From the NCBI GenBank assembly GCA_012862575.1, contig BLSF01000064.1, forward strand, positions 1 to 64,000: a DNA stretch of 64,000 nucleotides, read 5' to 3'. The notes under the pieces were generated by a model. It saw only the letters and a program-made list of their open reading frames with translations. It searched no databases and was not told the DNA's origin. Each line of letters opens with the position of its first letter. Position 1 is the first letter of the stretch. The translations under genes and the position numbers were made by a program. Source of the stretch: Parietichytrium sp. I65-24A. Lineage: Eukaryota > Sar > Bigyra > Thraustochytrida > Thraustochytriidae. This document shows, piece after piece, positions 20,701 through 29,868 of the stretch.

Positions 20701-23095
20701 TGACGGTCACCTCCAAACGCGGAAAGAGCTGGAGGAATGTGAGGCACAGTTGGCGATTACCAAAGAGAAATTGGAAGTCTCGAGCAAGAGCCTTCTCTCT
20801 GCCGAAATCGAATTGGAGGGTACAAAGTCGTATTTGACAACGAAGGAAGAAGAGCTTGCAAAGACCTCAGCCGAGTTGCAAAGCACCAAAAGGGAGCTGA
20901 CCGAGTCAAGCACAACTTTGAGTGAGACCAGCGCGAGACTCTCCGAGACAGAGGCCAATTTGGAGAGCACAGGAAGCAAACTAGCAGAAACGCAGCTTTC
21001 GCTTGAAACAACAAGGGCAGAGCTGGCGAGTACAAAGGCCACGCTTGACGAAACAGAGCAAAACTTGCAGAGCACAAAGGAGCAGCTTGCCTCGACCTGC
21101 GCGAATCTACAAGAAACCCAGAAGAGCCTACAAGAGACCCAGCACCTTTTGGAGGTATCCCAGAATAAGGAAGGCGAGACTGCTTCCAAGTTGGCAGAAG
21201 CGGAGGAAACCGCTGCAAAACACAGCGAGACGATTTCGCGCTTGAGTGAAAGCCTGACTGAGACACGGGCAAGCCTTGAAAGCTCTACGGCAGACTTGTC
21301 TGATACCCGCACGCAGTTGAGCGAAACATCTGACCAGCTCAAAGAAGCTCAGGACCAATTGAGCGCGAAGAGCTCTTTGCAAGAATGCACTGCGAAGGAG
21401 TTGGAAGGGGTCAATGAGAAACTGACTGCGACCCAAAAGACTCTAGACGAGGCGACCTCGCAAAACGCGCTTCATGAGCAAACAATCTTGGACCAGGAGC
21501 AAAAGCTAGTTGCGGAAACAGAGCGCAACTCCAATTTGTCGAAAGAGAACGCTTCGCTCGGTGAAGAACTTGCAGGGTTGCGAACTACCCTGCAAGAAAA
21601 GGAGGCAGAGATCACAAGCCTTGGAAACGACAAGGCCGGGTTGACAGAGGAGTTGGTCGCTACTCGAGACCAAGCCCAGCACGAGCGCGAAGAGCTACAG
21701 AAAACGATCGAGCAAATTCAAGCAGATGGAGCAGAAAAGGCAGCTGGTTTCCAGGACGAGCTAGGGCGCAAATCTGCCGATATCGCTGCTCATCTTGAAG
21801 AACTCAATACTCGTCAGTCTACGATCGCAAGTTTACAGGACGACAAAGATGGGCTCCATAGAGATTTGGAGGCGGCGCGACAGAAGATGGAAGAGGACGA
21901 ACAGAAACATCTTGCCGACAAAGAGGCTCTGAAAGCGGAGATGGAGTCCTTGCGCGAATCGCATCGAGAGCAGCTATGTACAGCGCACAGGAAATTGAAA
22001 GGCTCTTGTATGGGAGAGATTGAGCAACGAGAGAGAACCAAGGAGCTTTTGAGCAGCCTCATCAAACATCATCAAGACGAGATGGAAGAACTTCGCGGTC
22101 GACTTGCAGACGAGCGGCGAAAGTTGGAGCTCGAATTCACGCAAGAAAAGCAGCGCTTGACCGAAGAGCAGCTTGCGTTGCGTAGGCAATTGGTGGAGGA
22201 GAAGGAGTTTCGGCAGAAGGAAGTGGAGCACTACACGCAGCTGTTCCAGACCGAGGAACAGGATCTGGAAAATGAAATCAGCAGAGCGCAAGATGAAGTG
22301 TCCAAACTTCAAAAGAAGCTCAACAAGGCGAAATCTGAGCGCGAATCCAGCCAAAAAAGTCTCAAGCACGTTGTGCAAAAGTTGCGTGAAAAGGAGCAAA
22401 AGCTGCTGTTCGAGGAGGCAGAGGCCTTCAAGCAACTTCTCTCAAGCTCTGGCGCTCCCGTTTCCAAGTACCCGAGGACAGGCAAGAAGGCGACAGCGAG
22501 GGCGCTGATGATGGAAGACCCCTGCGGGGACGAGACGCGGTTCAAGATATTTGTGTGCAAATCTTCCGGAAATCGAAAGCTCTCTTTCGTGAACAAGGCA
22601 CAAGCTGACAAGGTTTTTTTCTTGACAGCAGGAGTAAAGATTCAGCCCGGAGTGTCCTCTGAGACATTCAAACTAGCAACAGCCAACGGCCTCAACCCCG
22701 ATCCGTCCCTCTGCTTTTCCGTCATCACAGAGGACCGCACCTATGACCTTGAGTGCACGTCGGCGCAACAGTGCAAGAAGCTTGTTCGCGGCTTTGAGCT
22801 CTTGCTCCAAGAGTTGACCCAAGGTCGGTTTACGGATCCCGAGAGAGTGGAAGGCCAGGCTGTCAACGGCAGCATGAAGAACAAGCAGCCAGGCGGCGAG
22901 CACAGCGCCGACCAGCTTCCGCCGTTGCCTCCCAAGCCAAGTTTGAACAATAAGTCGAGCTCGAGCTTCTCTGAGAGCTCCTCTCAAGGCTCTTTCTCAT
23001 CCAGCTCACAAAATCAGCTCCTCAAAGCCGTTGCTAGTATGGTCAAGTTGCCCCGCACCTCCTCCGGGCTGTTTGGCAGGAAAACACAAAAGTAA
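17759..23095 (+). CDS. long kinesin (kinesin-3-like motor) with repetitive coiled coil and PH-like tail
   Basis: A 1778-residue kinesin. The motor spans about residues 38-430 with P-loop GQTGSGKT (146-153), NMNSKSSRSHAIFT, LVDLAGSERVSASGVQG, INRSLHTLGRVINALG, and YRDSTLTWLLKPSLGGNS followed by RYAQQCSLVVNKAVVN. The latter is typical of kinesin-3. I see no FHA domain after the motor, which kinesin-3 normally has. Residues 430 to about 1560 form one near-continuous coiled coil, whose middle (about 560-1240) is built from variants of L-x-E-T-x-x-x-L-x-x-T with roughly 14-residue spacing. Near residues 1590-1690 is a globular segment starting FKIFVCKSSG and ending in a YDLECTSAQQCKKLVRGF helix, which looks like a PH-type fold. 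It is followed by a Pro- and Ser-rich tail. Likely a membrane- or cargo-linked transporter or a flagellar/spindle motor. Confidence 0.9.
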   Translation: MDNSENTSIYCNSPKVDTPSAKTKILAETKSFSRVGENSVKVAVRCRPISEREEEKGAFQCVEIEGNRVSICGLNGRESECASPSVHAGIQNSRASMSGRRQGRKAFSFDFCYGMDSEQEHVFEDIGRGVLENAFSGYNASVFAYGQTGSGKTHTMLGSEEPADQAGLIPRICSALVDALGTEGEEMKDSDLAAAASTRYTLEASYLEIYNEKCIDLMCQGKDNLRIREHPKHGPYVVDLTSVPIKSLDDIKRMMAVGAKSRTVACTNMNSKSSRSHAIFTLVFTQTKIASDLCSATDTVSKINLVDLAGSERVSASGVQGKQLKEAANINRSLHTLGRVINALGQKSITENNLDNLTEDGDNGVPSNGKAFTSVIPYRDSTLTWLLKPSLGGNSRTTMLATISPASFNYDESLTTLRYAQQCSLVVNKAVVNRDANNAVIDELQSEIELLRQRLAMQAEASNAMMNVNEELQQQKRAVEIENIENRKRIEQEMKEQAELISKLEAQLESTLDQLQECNKDLDEHREQLEQRVGELFTAHTTIDAKRRELQEKEKELSKSQASLKDQQKELASTKEALGAANAENKIKGEEILAKTEQLETTSQELTSKSKALEETIKNKETLEQSLEETKTILQAQSTDLASAQKSLETTQQDLVATKEALEKASRDLTELSAERSNLLESLQQTKSDLNESGAKNQELLDNRDALQGELARNQDTLQATAAELEQVRSTLQASEVSMQSTAALLEETRQVLANTKSELECKVGELAAREEEILNLQAALEAKTCEATQTAQGLQDCQQELSNEKTEKSKVTQELVEANELVNQLHSELDSTKASLAETLSRADTATLELQTKSAALEQSNNELGEHKVELTRVQAVLDETQCSLTSTKEHLSSTEDELSKTSAKLSEVQDHLSSTQQTLTEKSTALAETSTALDETTQTLQGVRNELADSQAKASELVSALGETKAQLEVTTKDLHESHDGHLQTRKELEECEAQLAITKEKLEVSSKSLLSAEIELEGTKSYLTTKEEELAKTSAELQSTKRELTESSTTLSETSARLSETEANLESTGSKLAETQLSLETTRAELASTKATLDETEQNLQSTKEQLASTCANLQETQKSLQETQHLLEVSQNKEGETASKLAEAEETAAKHSETISRLSESLTETRASLESSTADLSDTRTQLSETSDQLKEAQDQLSAKSSLQECTAKELEGVNEKLTATQKTLDEATSQNALHEQTILDQEQKLVAETERNSNLSKENASLGEELAGLRTTLQEKEAEITSLGNDKAGLTEELVATRDQAQHEREELQKTIEQIQADGAEKAAGFQDELGRKSADIAAHLEELNTRQSTIASLQDDKDGLHRDLEAARQKMEEDEQKHLADKEALKAEMESLRESHREQLCTAHRKLKGSCMGEIEQRERTKELLSSLIKHHQDEMEELRGRLADERRKLELEFTQEKQRLTEEQLALRRQLVEEKEFRQKEVEHYTQLFQTEEQDLENEISRAQDEVSKLQKKLNKAKSERESSQKSLKHVVQKLREKEQKLLFEEAEAFKQLLSSSGAPVSKYPRTGKKATARALMMEDPCGDETRFKIFVCKSSGNRKLSFVNKAQADKVFFLTAGVKIQPGVSSETFKLATANGLNPDPSLCFSVITEDRTYDLECTSAQQCKKLVRGFELLLQELTQGRFTDPERVEGQAVNGSMKNKQPGGEHSADQLPPLPPKPSLNNKSSSSFSESSSQGSFSSSSQNQLLKAVASMVKLPRTSSGLFGRKTQK

Positions 23096-24110
23096 CCTGA
23101 AAAGAAAAAGAGATGTAATCTACTTCGCATTCCAGATTTTGATCAACGTCCCACAGCAGGAGGTAGTTTCCCAAGCTCTTTAGTTGCGCGTCAGCTCCTG
23201 GTGAATGCTTCAATCATTGAAGCGCCAATGTAAAGACATAAATCCCGGAACTATGCATGCTCAAATTTACAGAGCTGGGCTTGCCTCGGACAAGTGCAAC
23301 TCAGTCCGGACGCTTAAGCGCGGAAAGCAGCACACCCTCATTAACGCATTGCAGGTAAGCTCACAGTGTCTCATCCAAAGCCTCGAGTTGTTGGAAGCAA
23401 ACGTCTTTCGTTTTCTTCAAGTTCAAGATCACGACGAACGACGTACGACAAGGCAGCCATCATGGCCATGCCATGCGCTGGCCATGGAACTGAACTGAAC
23501 TAAATTCCCTTCTCTTTCGACTCAGCAAACTCTGAGCTTTGTGTTTACGCAGAGACGTCGCAAATCAGAAAATAAAATACCAAAAAGTTTTCACGCGCCA
23601 ATCAGTCTGGAGTTAAGCAGACCAATTCCCAAAACAAGAATCTAGAAAAAGCCATACCAACAAATTGATTATTGATTTGGTTTGAAGAGGGGAACCTCGT
23701 TCCATAGTCATGACGGACGGCCGCTCGTGTCTAACGACCAGAACGCTGACGCTCTCATTACAGACGCTAAGACGCTACCAATGTCATTCATGGGAGAATT
23801 CAGAGTGTTCTTGTTGTGGTCGAGGAAGTTGGCAAACGCCAGTACTAACGAAGCAAATTATTCTTACACGCAAAATTCCGATGCGAGGCGATCACAACCT
23901 GCTTTGACTCGGTTACAGCTGCTGCTGCTGTTGCTGCTGCTGCGCTTCAGGCTTGCATAGCGAACAGGTCAGAGCTGCACCCCAGCCCTATTTCGCAACA
24001 TCACCACAAGCTACGCCGTGTGACCCATCAAAACAAACATTTACTCGTGGTCCAAGAAAAATCACGGATCCGAAGTCCACACTATTGTTCCCATCCCATC
24101 AGCACCGTGC
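23096..24110. other. intergenic between convergent genes
   Basis: About 1 kb between the stops of the long kinesin and the basic polyQ gene. No coding frame is supported. A CTG/TTG-rich patch lies at 23917-23945. Confidence 0.5.
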
Positions 24111-25313
24111 TCAGGCGCCGGGCCCAGCCGCAGACTTGCTCTTTGTTTGGTTCATCCCACGCTGCGCCTTGGCCTCCTCCGCTGCCGCCTTGGGCCTTCT
24201 CCGCGGCTTCCTCTTTGGTGCTGCTTTCTCCCCTTTTTCCGCAGCGCTGCCGCTCTTTCCGCCCTCTTTCGCAGCCCCTTCTTTCTTCCCTGACCTAGGG
24301 CCCCTGCCTCCGCGGCGTGCCTTTCGAGAGCCTTTCCCCTCCTCCCTGCCGTCCTTTCCATCTTTCACATCCTCCTGCCCCGCACTCTGCTGCTGCTGCT
24401 GTTGTTGTTGTTGTTGCTGATGCTGCCTGCCCTTCCCTGCGGTCTGCTTCTTGGCCGTCTGCTGCTTTTTAGCAGTCTGTTTCTTGACGCTGACCGTTGG
24501 TTTCGCGCCGTCGGCTCGTGCGCGCCGCTGCTTCTTTGACGTCCGGGCGGCTTCTTGGCCGAGGAGAAACTGCAGCAACAGTGACACGGGTTTATTCTCC
24601 GCGAGAGCGCCGTCAGCAGCAGCGCTTTCTTGCGCCATGCGCTCGGCCTGTGCTTCCGCAGAGGAAAGCTTTTTGGCGGGCATCTTGAGCGCCGCCACGA
24701 ACGCATTAAACTCCGGATGCGCCGAAAGGGAGCCCGACTCGGGAATGTTCTCCACTGCCGAATGTGCTACGCGCCGGTTCAGCGCCAATTCCGCGCCGCC
24801 AGCCTTGATGGCGGGCGCCGTTTCGGGAACAAGCCGCAAGGCAAGAGGTGCCAGCTCCGCATCCTTCACGGGCTCCTGCTCAAGGTGCGGATCTGGATGC
24901 TGTTGAGAGGAGTCCGGCGCCGCGGCGGAGGGAGCTGGGGACTGATTGACCCGCGTGCAGAACTGCCTCGCGGAAGCTTCGTCAGGGAACGCAAGGATGC
25001 GCGTCGCAGGGAGCTTGCGCGAAAGCGTCACCGCCAGTTGCTCCGCATCAAGCTCGCCGTTCGCCGCTGCATCTCCCCTGCCCCTTGGCGCAGCGCCATC
25101 TTCCGTGGGATGAGGAGGATTTGGATGAGGATGCTGAGCAGGATGAGGAGGAGGAGCTGGCGGATTGCCTCTCCAGCTCACCTTGACCCGCGAGAAAGCG
25201 CCGGCCAAACCTCCGACGCGCCGACCAACTCCCGCGCGCCGCGGATGACCGCCGCGGATGCTCGCATTCTTGCTCTCCTTCGCGCGCCGCCGACGCCCCG
25301 ATGCCGGCGCCAT
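24111..25313 (-). CDS. basic polyQ protein, possibly UPF3-like
   Basis: A 400-residue protein rich in Ala, Lys, Arg and Gln. The middle has HPEFNAFVAALKMPAKK (about 195-212) and then KPVSLLLQFLLGQEAARTSKKQRR (split across about 240-265). This order, an acidic/His-Pro-Glu-Phe block then a PLLxFL-type helix and a strongly basic tail, recalls the C-terminal half of the Smg4/UPF3 domain of nonsense-mediated decay factors. The N-terminal RVKVSWRGNPP and RILAFPDEASARQFC could be the RRM-like strands. A 12-glutamine run (CTG/TTG repeat, 24387-24418) precedes a lysine-rich C-terminus suited to RNA binding. The overall GC-rich coding strand supports translation of this strand rather than the opposite one. 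UPF3 identity is a weak inference. Confidence 0.5.
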   Translation of the reverse strand: MAPASGRRRRAKESKNASIRGGHPRRAGVGRRVGGLAGAFSRVKVSWRGNPPAPPPHPAQHPHPNPPHPTEDGAAPRGRGDAAANGELDAEQLAVTLSRKLPATRILAFPDEASARQFCTRVNQSPAPSAAAPDSSQQHPDPHLEQEPVKDAELAPLALRLVPETAPAIKAGGAELALNRRVAHSAVENIPESGSLSAHPEFNAFVAALKMPAKKLSSAEAQAERMAQESAAADGALAENKPVSLLLQFLLGQEAARTSKKQRRARADGAKPTVSVKKQTAKKQQTAKKQTAGKGRQHQQQQQQQQQQQSAGQEDVKDGKDGREEGKGSRKARRGGRGPRSGKKEGAAKEGGKSGSAAEKGEKAAPKRKPRRRPKAAAEEAKAQRGMNQTKSKSAAGPGA

Positions 25314-27416
25314 CGCCGCTCCTTCTCTTTCTATCTTTCTATCTTTCTCTCCTTGCGGGTGGCGAACTGCCCCTCACGTTACCGTACTGCGGGGAAACGA
25401 CCGCCTCCGCCGTACGTGTGGGTGGGTACGTGTGGGGAGAAGGGGAACTGCTGTGGGGCTTAGCGATTGCGTAGGGGTCGTAGCGGTGGTTAGCGGCGGG
25501 TAGTGGGTAAATGGGTTCCGCAGCTGGAGAGAGGGTAGGGAAATTAATCTAACAGTAAGTGGAGCCACGAAGTGAGAGCGTAAACAAACCCTATCGGAAG
25601 GTGTGAGTTATCTTCGAGAGTCCGTGCAAGGAACCTGGGAGGATAGCTTGTCAGTGTCCTACATCTCAATAATTTTGTGATGACCGTTTGATGGGACCAA
25701 CTTGCGCGTGGAAGTTTGGCTGTTTAACTAACAGCACTTTTGCAAATGGTGAGGAAATAATTAGGTGAAATGATGAGATGAAGAGTTTAGAAAACTTGAC
25801 CAAACTTCTCTGCTTTCAACTCTGTTCAAATCGGAGTACGTCGGATTCGAGTTCTATGACACATATCAGTACCACATCTTGTCGGACAACACCTTCGCAA
25901 CTGTGGATCAACCAGCCGAGATGCCGCGATTTGGCAGGGATTGACCACTCGTTCCACTGGGTCCCAGGCCCGATGCAAATCACCAAGAGAGTGACATACG
26001 AGAACTGCGACATGACTATGAGGTTCTGAGGTTCCTTGGAAAAGCTCGTGTCGGTGAGCGGATGGTGACGTATCCGAGAGCCTGTCTTATCCTTTCGTCC
26101 AGTTTCTCCTCATTCACGGAATCATCCGTGGGGCGAACCTCATGCGTGCCATTCAACTTGACAACAGCTTGGTGTAAGAGCAAGGGTAAAAACATTTCGA
26201 AGGCTCGTGTATAGTCGCTCCATGCAAGGCCCCGTATTTCGCGTCCTCGGCTGCGCGGATATGTGCGCCGAAAAGACGCACATGTACATGCAACCCATCC
26301 GGGCAAAAACTTCACACACAGCTAAAGTGCTGGCCACCTGAACACAGATGTTGCACGGCAAGTTGCGCGCGTTTTGCGAGCGGGCAATATAATTGGAACC
26401 CAGATTGCGTACCCGCCGAAATGCCAAACAAGCTCTTCGCCAAGCTTTGCGTTGAGGCGACAAGAACCACCACTTTGACCAAAACAGAGACGAATCTGAG
26501 CTAACCTCTCGCTCTCGATGTAACTTCCATCCGCACTCAGGTTCTGCAGTGAAAAGGAAGTTGGCCTGCCCTCGAATATTCCTCGGAAAACTTTGGTCGG
26601 ACCTGCGCTCGGGCTGCCGTCGACTTGGACAGCCACAAAACGCGCACTGTGAGAGACTTTTTTCAAATTTAGAAATGCAGATCTTGAGATAAGTACATCT
26701 TGGTTCTTGGTTCTTTTTGTGTACGGCGACAAAGAACTTGTCCAATGGAACAAATTAATTTGCAACTTGTTTTTTGATGCACATAATCATTGATGATCCA
26801 CCAGCGAACGGATTTTCCTTTCACGTGCATTTGCCTACTTTGATTTGATTTATTTTAATGACTTTCATGTCGTTTCGAAAAAGGAGTCTAGAGTAAGAGG
26901 AGAACCATAGTCCTGGCACTATAGGTGCATGCACAAAATGCACAGTGCTGAAATGTTTAACAGAAGAAAAGCCGACGACGTGAAACCATGTTAGCGGGGG
27001 CCTATTCGAAGCCTATCGGGGTCCAAAAGGGTCAACATCAACCCGTGGTATATGCTATGGATGGCTATCGTGCATAGTAGTGGAGACCAAAGAGACCAGT
27101 ACGCTTTTTGGCAAGTGAAATGCTTGACAACTCATAGCCTCGGGAAGTCGCCAAGTCAAAGTCTAACGACCCAAAAACTCCTTTCCTCTCAATACTCTCA
27201 ATCATCTAACTTGCTGAGCTAGCGGCGGAGTTCGACACATCTCAACTCACTCGAAAAAGACGGCGTCTAGGAGGGCTCCCAGGATCGAAACGCGGTTGTG
27301 TGCACGCGGCACTCCAAACGCTCAACCGCGAGAGCGCCTCGAAGAAGAAACAAGTTCACGGCGGAGCGCCAGAGCTGTATTTGAGCACGCTACCCAGCGC
27401 GCAGCAGTTGGAGGCG
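25314..27416. other. long spacer with coding-like remnants
   Basis: No intact gene. A pyrimidine tract (25318-25352) is the GA-rich leader of the minus-strand gene at 25313. Between about 25835 and 26765 there are coding-like stretches: the plus strand at 25835-25945 reads EFYDTYQYHILSDNT, and the minus strand at 26325-26765 reads KVFRGIFEGRPTSFSL and SADGSYIESERLAQIRL in one open frame that resumes after a single TAG (26322-26324) down to about 26016. No family is recognised. They may be decayed gene fragments or exons of an unmodelled gene. Bases 26766-27416 show nothing. Confidence 0.3.
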
Positions 27417-29153
27417 ATGCAGGTCACACGCCAGGGATTTGTGCTTTCTCTTGCTCTGGCTGCGTGCCTGCTGATCCAAAGAGCGGGTGCCGCTTGCTCC
27501 GACGTCGTGAGCTTGGGCCCAGGAAACACGACACAAGAATACTTCCAGAACAACCTCGTGTACACCGATCTGGCGTCAAACACACGCGTCTTCCAGCGCA
27601 TATACCTCAGTCGCGATGAGACATTTGGACTCTGCAACGCATCACTCTTTCTTCCTGTGGACTCGGTTGCAGAGGGCACTGAAGTGGATGTGGCGCTGTA
27701 CAGCAATGTCGGCGAGGGGCGGTTGTCCAGGCCATCCCAGCAGTTGGTGACGTGGGCATTGACTAATCTCTCGCCTCTTGCAAGCCATCCTACCTCTTTC
27801 GTGGTGGCTTCTGGCGCACCAAGCGAGCAAATTAACTTACCTTCTGGATACTACTGGATTGGCATTAAAGGTGCGACGGGGTTTGGCGCTGCACGGGTTT
27901 CTGGAGAATTGTCCACCGACTTTTTGACCAATCTGGAGTCAGACTCCCCGGACTCCTCGCTGCCGTCGGTATTTCCTCAATACCTCGTTAATTTGTGGCA
28001 AGACTCCTCACTCAATCTTCGCACCCCAATCTTCTTGGACCTGGGGGAGATTTATGAAGATGGGCAACAAGCTTCTGCTTCCGAGGACTCCTCTCTTTGC
28101 AGTGTGCCCGTGGCCTCGGTGTCTGACTTGGAGACAGTTTTGGACCCTTCGTGGGAAAGTGCGTGCGTCTATAATTCCAGTAGCTCGGACATAGTCGTTG
28201 CTCAGATGCTGTCGGCATCTTTTTCAGACATAGATGCGTGCGCAGCTCAGATTCTTCTTCAGCCTCAAAGTTCCAGTGTAGATATCAAGGTAGCGTTGTA
28301 CTCAGATAATAATGGAAGCCCCGGCACATTGCTCGGGAACGGTTCAAGCACGGTGACGTTGCCGACGTCTGGGTCGAATATGACTTGGAAGCAAGTCACC
28401 ATTTCCAGTGTGATATCCGGAGGATACACCGGAGAGGCTTGGATTGTCGCTAACTTCAAAGGCTCCTCGCAGAGTTTCGCCCTCCCTATGGCCACGCTGG
28501 AATCTGGTGCGCCGGCTAATGTTGCGACAGGCGTCAGTTTCTCCGATGCTTTCCCAACGGACGCCGCTTCCATAGGCCTCTCTGCTCTGAATGCGTGCAG
28601 TCAGCAGCTGACCTGGCCAGTGGCTCTTGCTGTGCGAGATGCAGGAACTCTCGCGCCAACAACCCCGACTTTAAAACCCACCCCAGCGCCAACAGACACG
28701 GCTACTTCAGATACCAAGAGCGTGTACATCCGGTTTAATGCGCAATTCGACAACAGCCTTCATAACTCTGCAGAATTTTGGTCATTTTTGCAGAGCTCGC
28801 TTGCCTCAGCATTTGACGTGAGCTCCAACGACGTCCAGATCGTCGAGGTCGTTCAAGGTAGCGTGCTGGTGTTTTCCACGGTCAAGTCATCGTCCGTATC
28901 CATTAGCGATGCCCAAGCCAAGCTGGAGTCCACAATATCTTCGCAGAGCGACTATTCATTGGGAAGCACAGTAGAGGTTTCTGAGGAAAGCTTCCCAACC
29001 AAGGCACCAACTTCAAGTCCGACAGGCTCTTCACCTCAAGCTAGCGGGGAGAGCGAGAGCCCATCAAAGGGTTCCATCACGTCTTTGAGCGTCAGCAGTG
29101 TACTCCTCGCTCTAATAGTTTCCGCTCACAGCGCTGTTGGCTGCGGGATCTGA
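27417..29153 (+). CDS. secreted GPI-anchored surface protein
   Basis: A 578-residue extracellular protein of unknown function. The ATG at 27417 is followed by a clear signal peptide (QGFVLSLALAACLLIQRAGA, cut before about ACSD). The ectodomain has two related halves of about 180-190 residues, each with CS-V-S/P opening and VDVALYSNVG or VDIKVALYSDNNG strands, suggesting a duplicated beta-sandwich. Next is a Thr/Pro linker, then an approximately 95-residue segment opening VYIRFNAQFDNSLHNSAEFW and containing VSSNDVQIVEVVQGSVLV, a SEA-like or ferredoxin-like alpha/beta fold frequent in protist surface proteins. A Ser/Pro-rich stalk and a terminal hydrophobic stretch with small residues upstream indicate a GPI signal. 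An upstream in-frame GTG at 27300 would mask the signal peptide and is rejected. Confidence 0.72.
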   Translation: MQVTRQGFVLSLALAACLLIQRAGAACSDVVSLGPGNTTQEYFQNNLVYTDLASNTRVFQRIYLSRDETFGLCNASLFLPVDSVAEGTEVDVALYSNVGEGRLSRPSQQLVTWALTNLSPLASHPTSFVVASGAPSEQINLPSGYYWIGIKGATGFGAARVSGELSTDFLTNLESDSPDSSLPSVFPQYLVNLWQDSSLNLRTPIFLDLGEIYEDGQQASASEDSSLCSVPVASVSDLETVLDPSWESACVYNSSSSDIVVAQMLSASFSDIDACAAQILLQPQSSSVDIKVALYSDNNGSPGTLLGNGSSTVTLPTSGSNMTWKQVTISSVISGGYTGEAWIVANFKGSSQSFALPMATLESGAPANVATGVSFSDAFPTDAASIGLSALNACSQQLTWPVALAVRDAGTLAPTTPTLKPTPAPTDTATSDTKSVYIRFNAQFDNSLHNSAEFWSFLQSSLASAFDVSSNDVQIVEVVQGSVLVFSTVKSSSVSISDAQAKLESTISSQSDYSLGSTVEVSEESFPTKAPTSSPTGSSPQASGESESPSKGSITSLSVSSVLLALIVSAHSAVGCGI

Positions 29154-29381
29154 TATACCTTGTGCCTCTAAGCCCCAGTGCCAAAGGCACCACTGCAAAC
29201 TATGTATAATTGGAAGAAATCATCTCATTTGCTCTTTGTTGGGAACCCCAAGGACTGCAAGGCTTCCACGCAGCACCCGAACTGCGCATGTCCCTGCGAC
29301 TTTGCTTACGTGGCAGGATGGACGTCTTTCGTAAGACAATCAGTTGCTCGAGAGATGTACTCTCTTGTACTCGAAGCCCAG

Positions 29382-29859
29382 AACTCCTTAGGAGCGTGGC
29401 AAGGGAAGCACGTTCACGTTTATTCGCCATCCGGGGCAAGTGGGTCAAATGGGCCACAGGTGATGAGCGCCGCTTTCCGAGCCAAGGTCGCAACGGATGG
29501 GGTCAGAGCCCCGATACAAGCGGTAACTATGAGCGTAGGAAAAATGCCACTCCAACGTGAATCGAGTGAATAGACACGGCCGTTGGACTTCTATGTGTAC
29601 CGATACGTACTACTTGCCACTGTACAAAACCGAGTATTTCAACGTCTACATTTAAAATCTTGTCGAACGCACGTGGTCGAACGGGTATATATTTGCAGTA
29701 GAAAGTGTAAACGAGATCAATCGCTTTGATATCAACAGCAAACGCAAAGGCGAACGCGAACGCAAAGGCAAACCGAGAATATTGAGGTGCGACGAGCGCG
29801 ATATAATGAAGGTACTCGGGTTCGTTGTGTGTTTAATTCTACTGGCCCTTCTTGCCCAC
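29382..29859 (+). repeat. tandem duplication unit 1: extra copy of the sulfatase promoter and leader
   Basis: A 478-bp unit matching 29860-30310 along its whole length with substitutions and small indels. It starts AACTCCTTAGGAGCGTGG and includes the shared block GGCAAGTGGGTCAAATGGGC. It ends inside the signal-peptide coding sequence of a second sulfatase 5' end. Unit 2 runs straight into the intact sulfatase. Confidence 0.92.
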
Positions 29860-29868
29860 AACTCCTAA
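29806..29868 (+). CDS. orphan signal-peptide mini-ORF from the duplicated sulfatase 5' end
   Basis: Encodes 20 residues, MKVLGFVVCLILLALLAHNS, then TAA. The first 18 align with the sulfatase leader MKVFGFVLCLILLVLVAH, after which the duplication junction supplies Asn-Ser and the stop. It retains a full duplicated upstream region, so it might be transcribed. It cannot encode any catalytic part and is best viewed as a truncated host-gene copy. A functional peptide is possible but unsupported. Confidence 0.5.
   Translation: MKVLGFVVCLILLALLAHNS

Noticed and set aside
20707-21342. 211-codon serine/valine-rich antisense frame
   Set aside because: Composition follows directly from the reverse complement of the Glu/Thr/Leu coiled-coil repeats of the kinesin.
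24630-25463. 277-codon arginine-rich plus-strand frame
   Set aside because: Shadow of the GC-rich minus-strand polyQ gene, which has a proper ATG, polyQ and ordered helices.
27300-27416. N-terminal extension of the GPI protein from a GTG
   Set aside because: Eukaryotic starts are ATG and the extension would bury the signal peptide.
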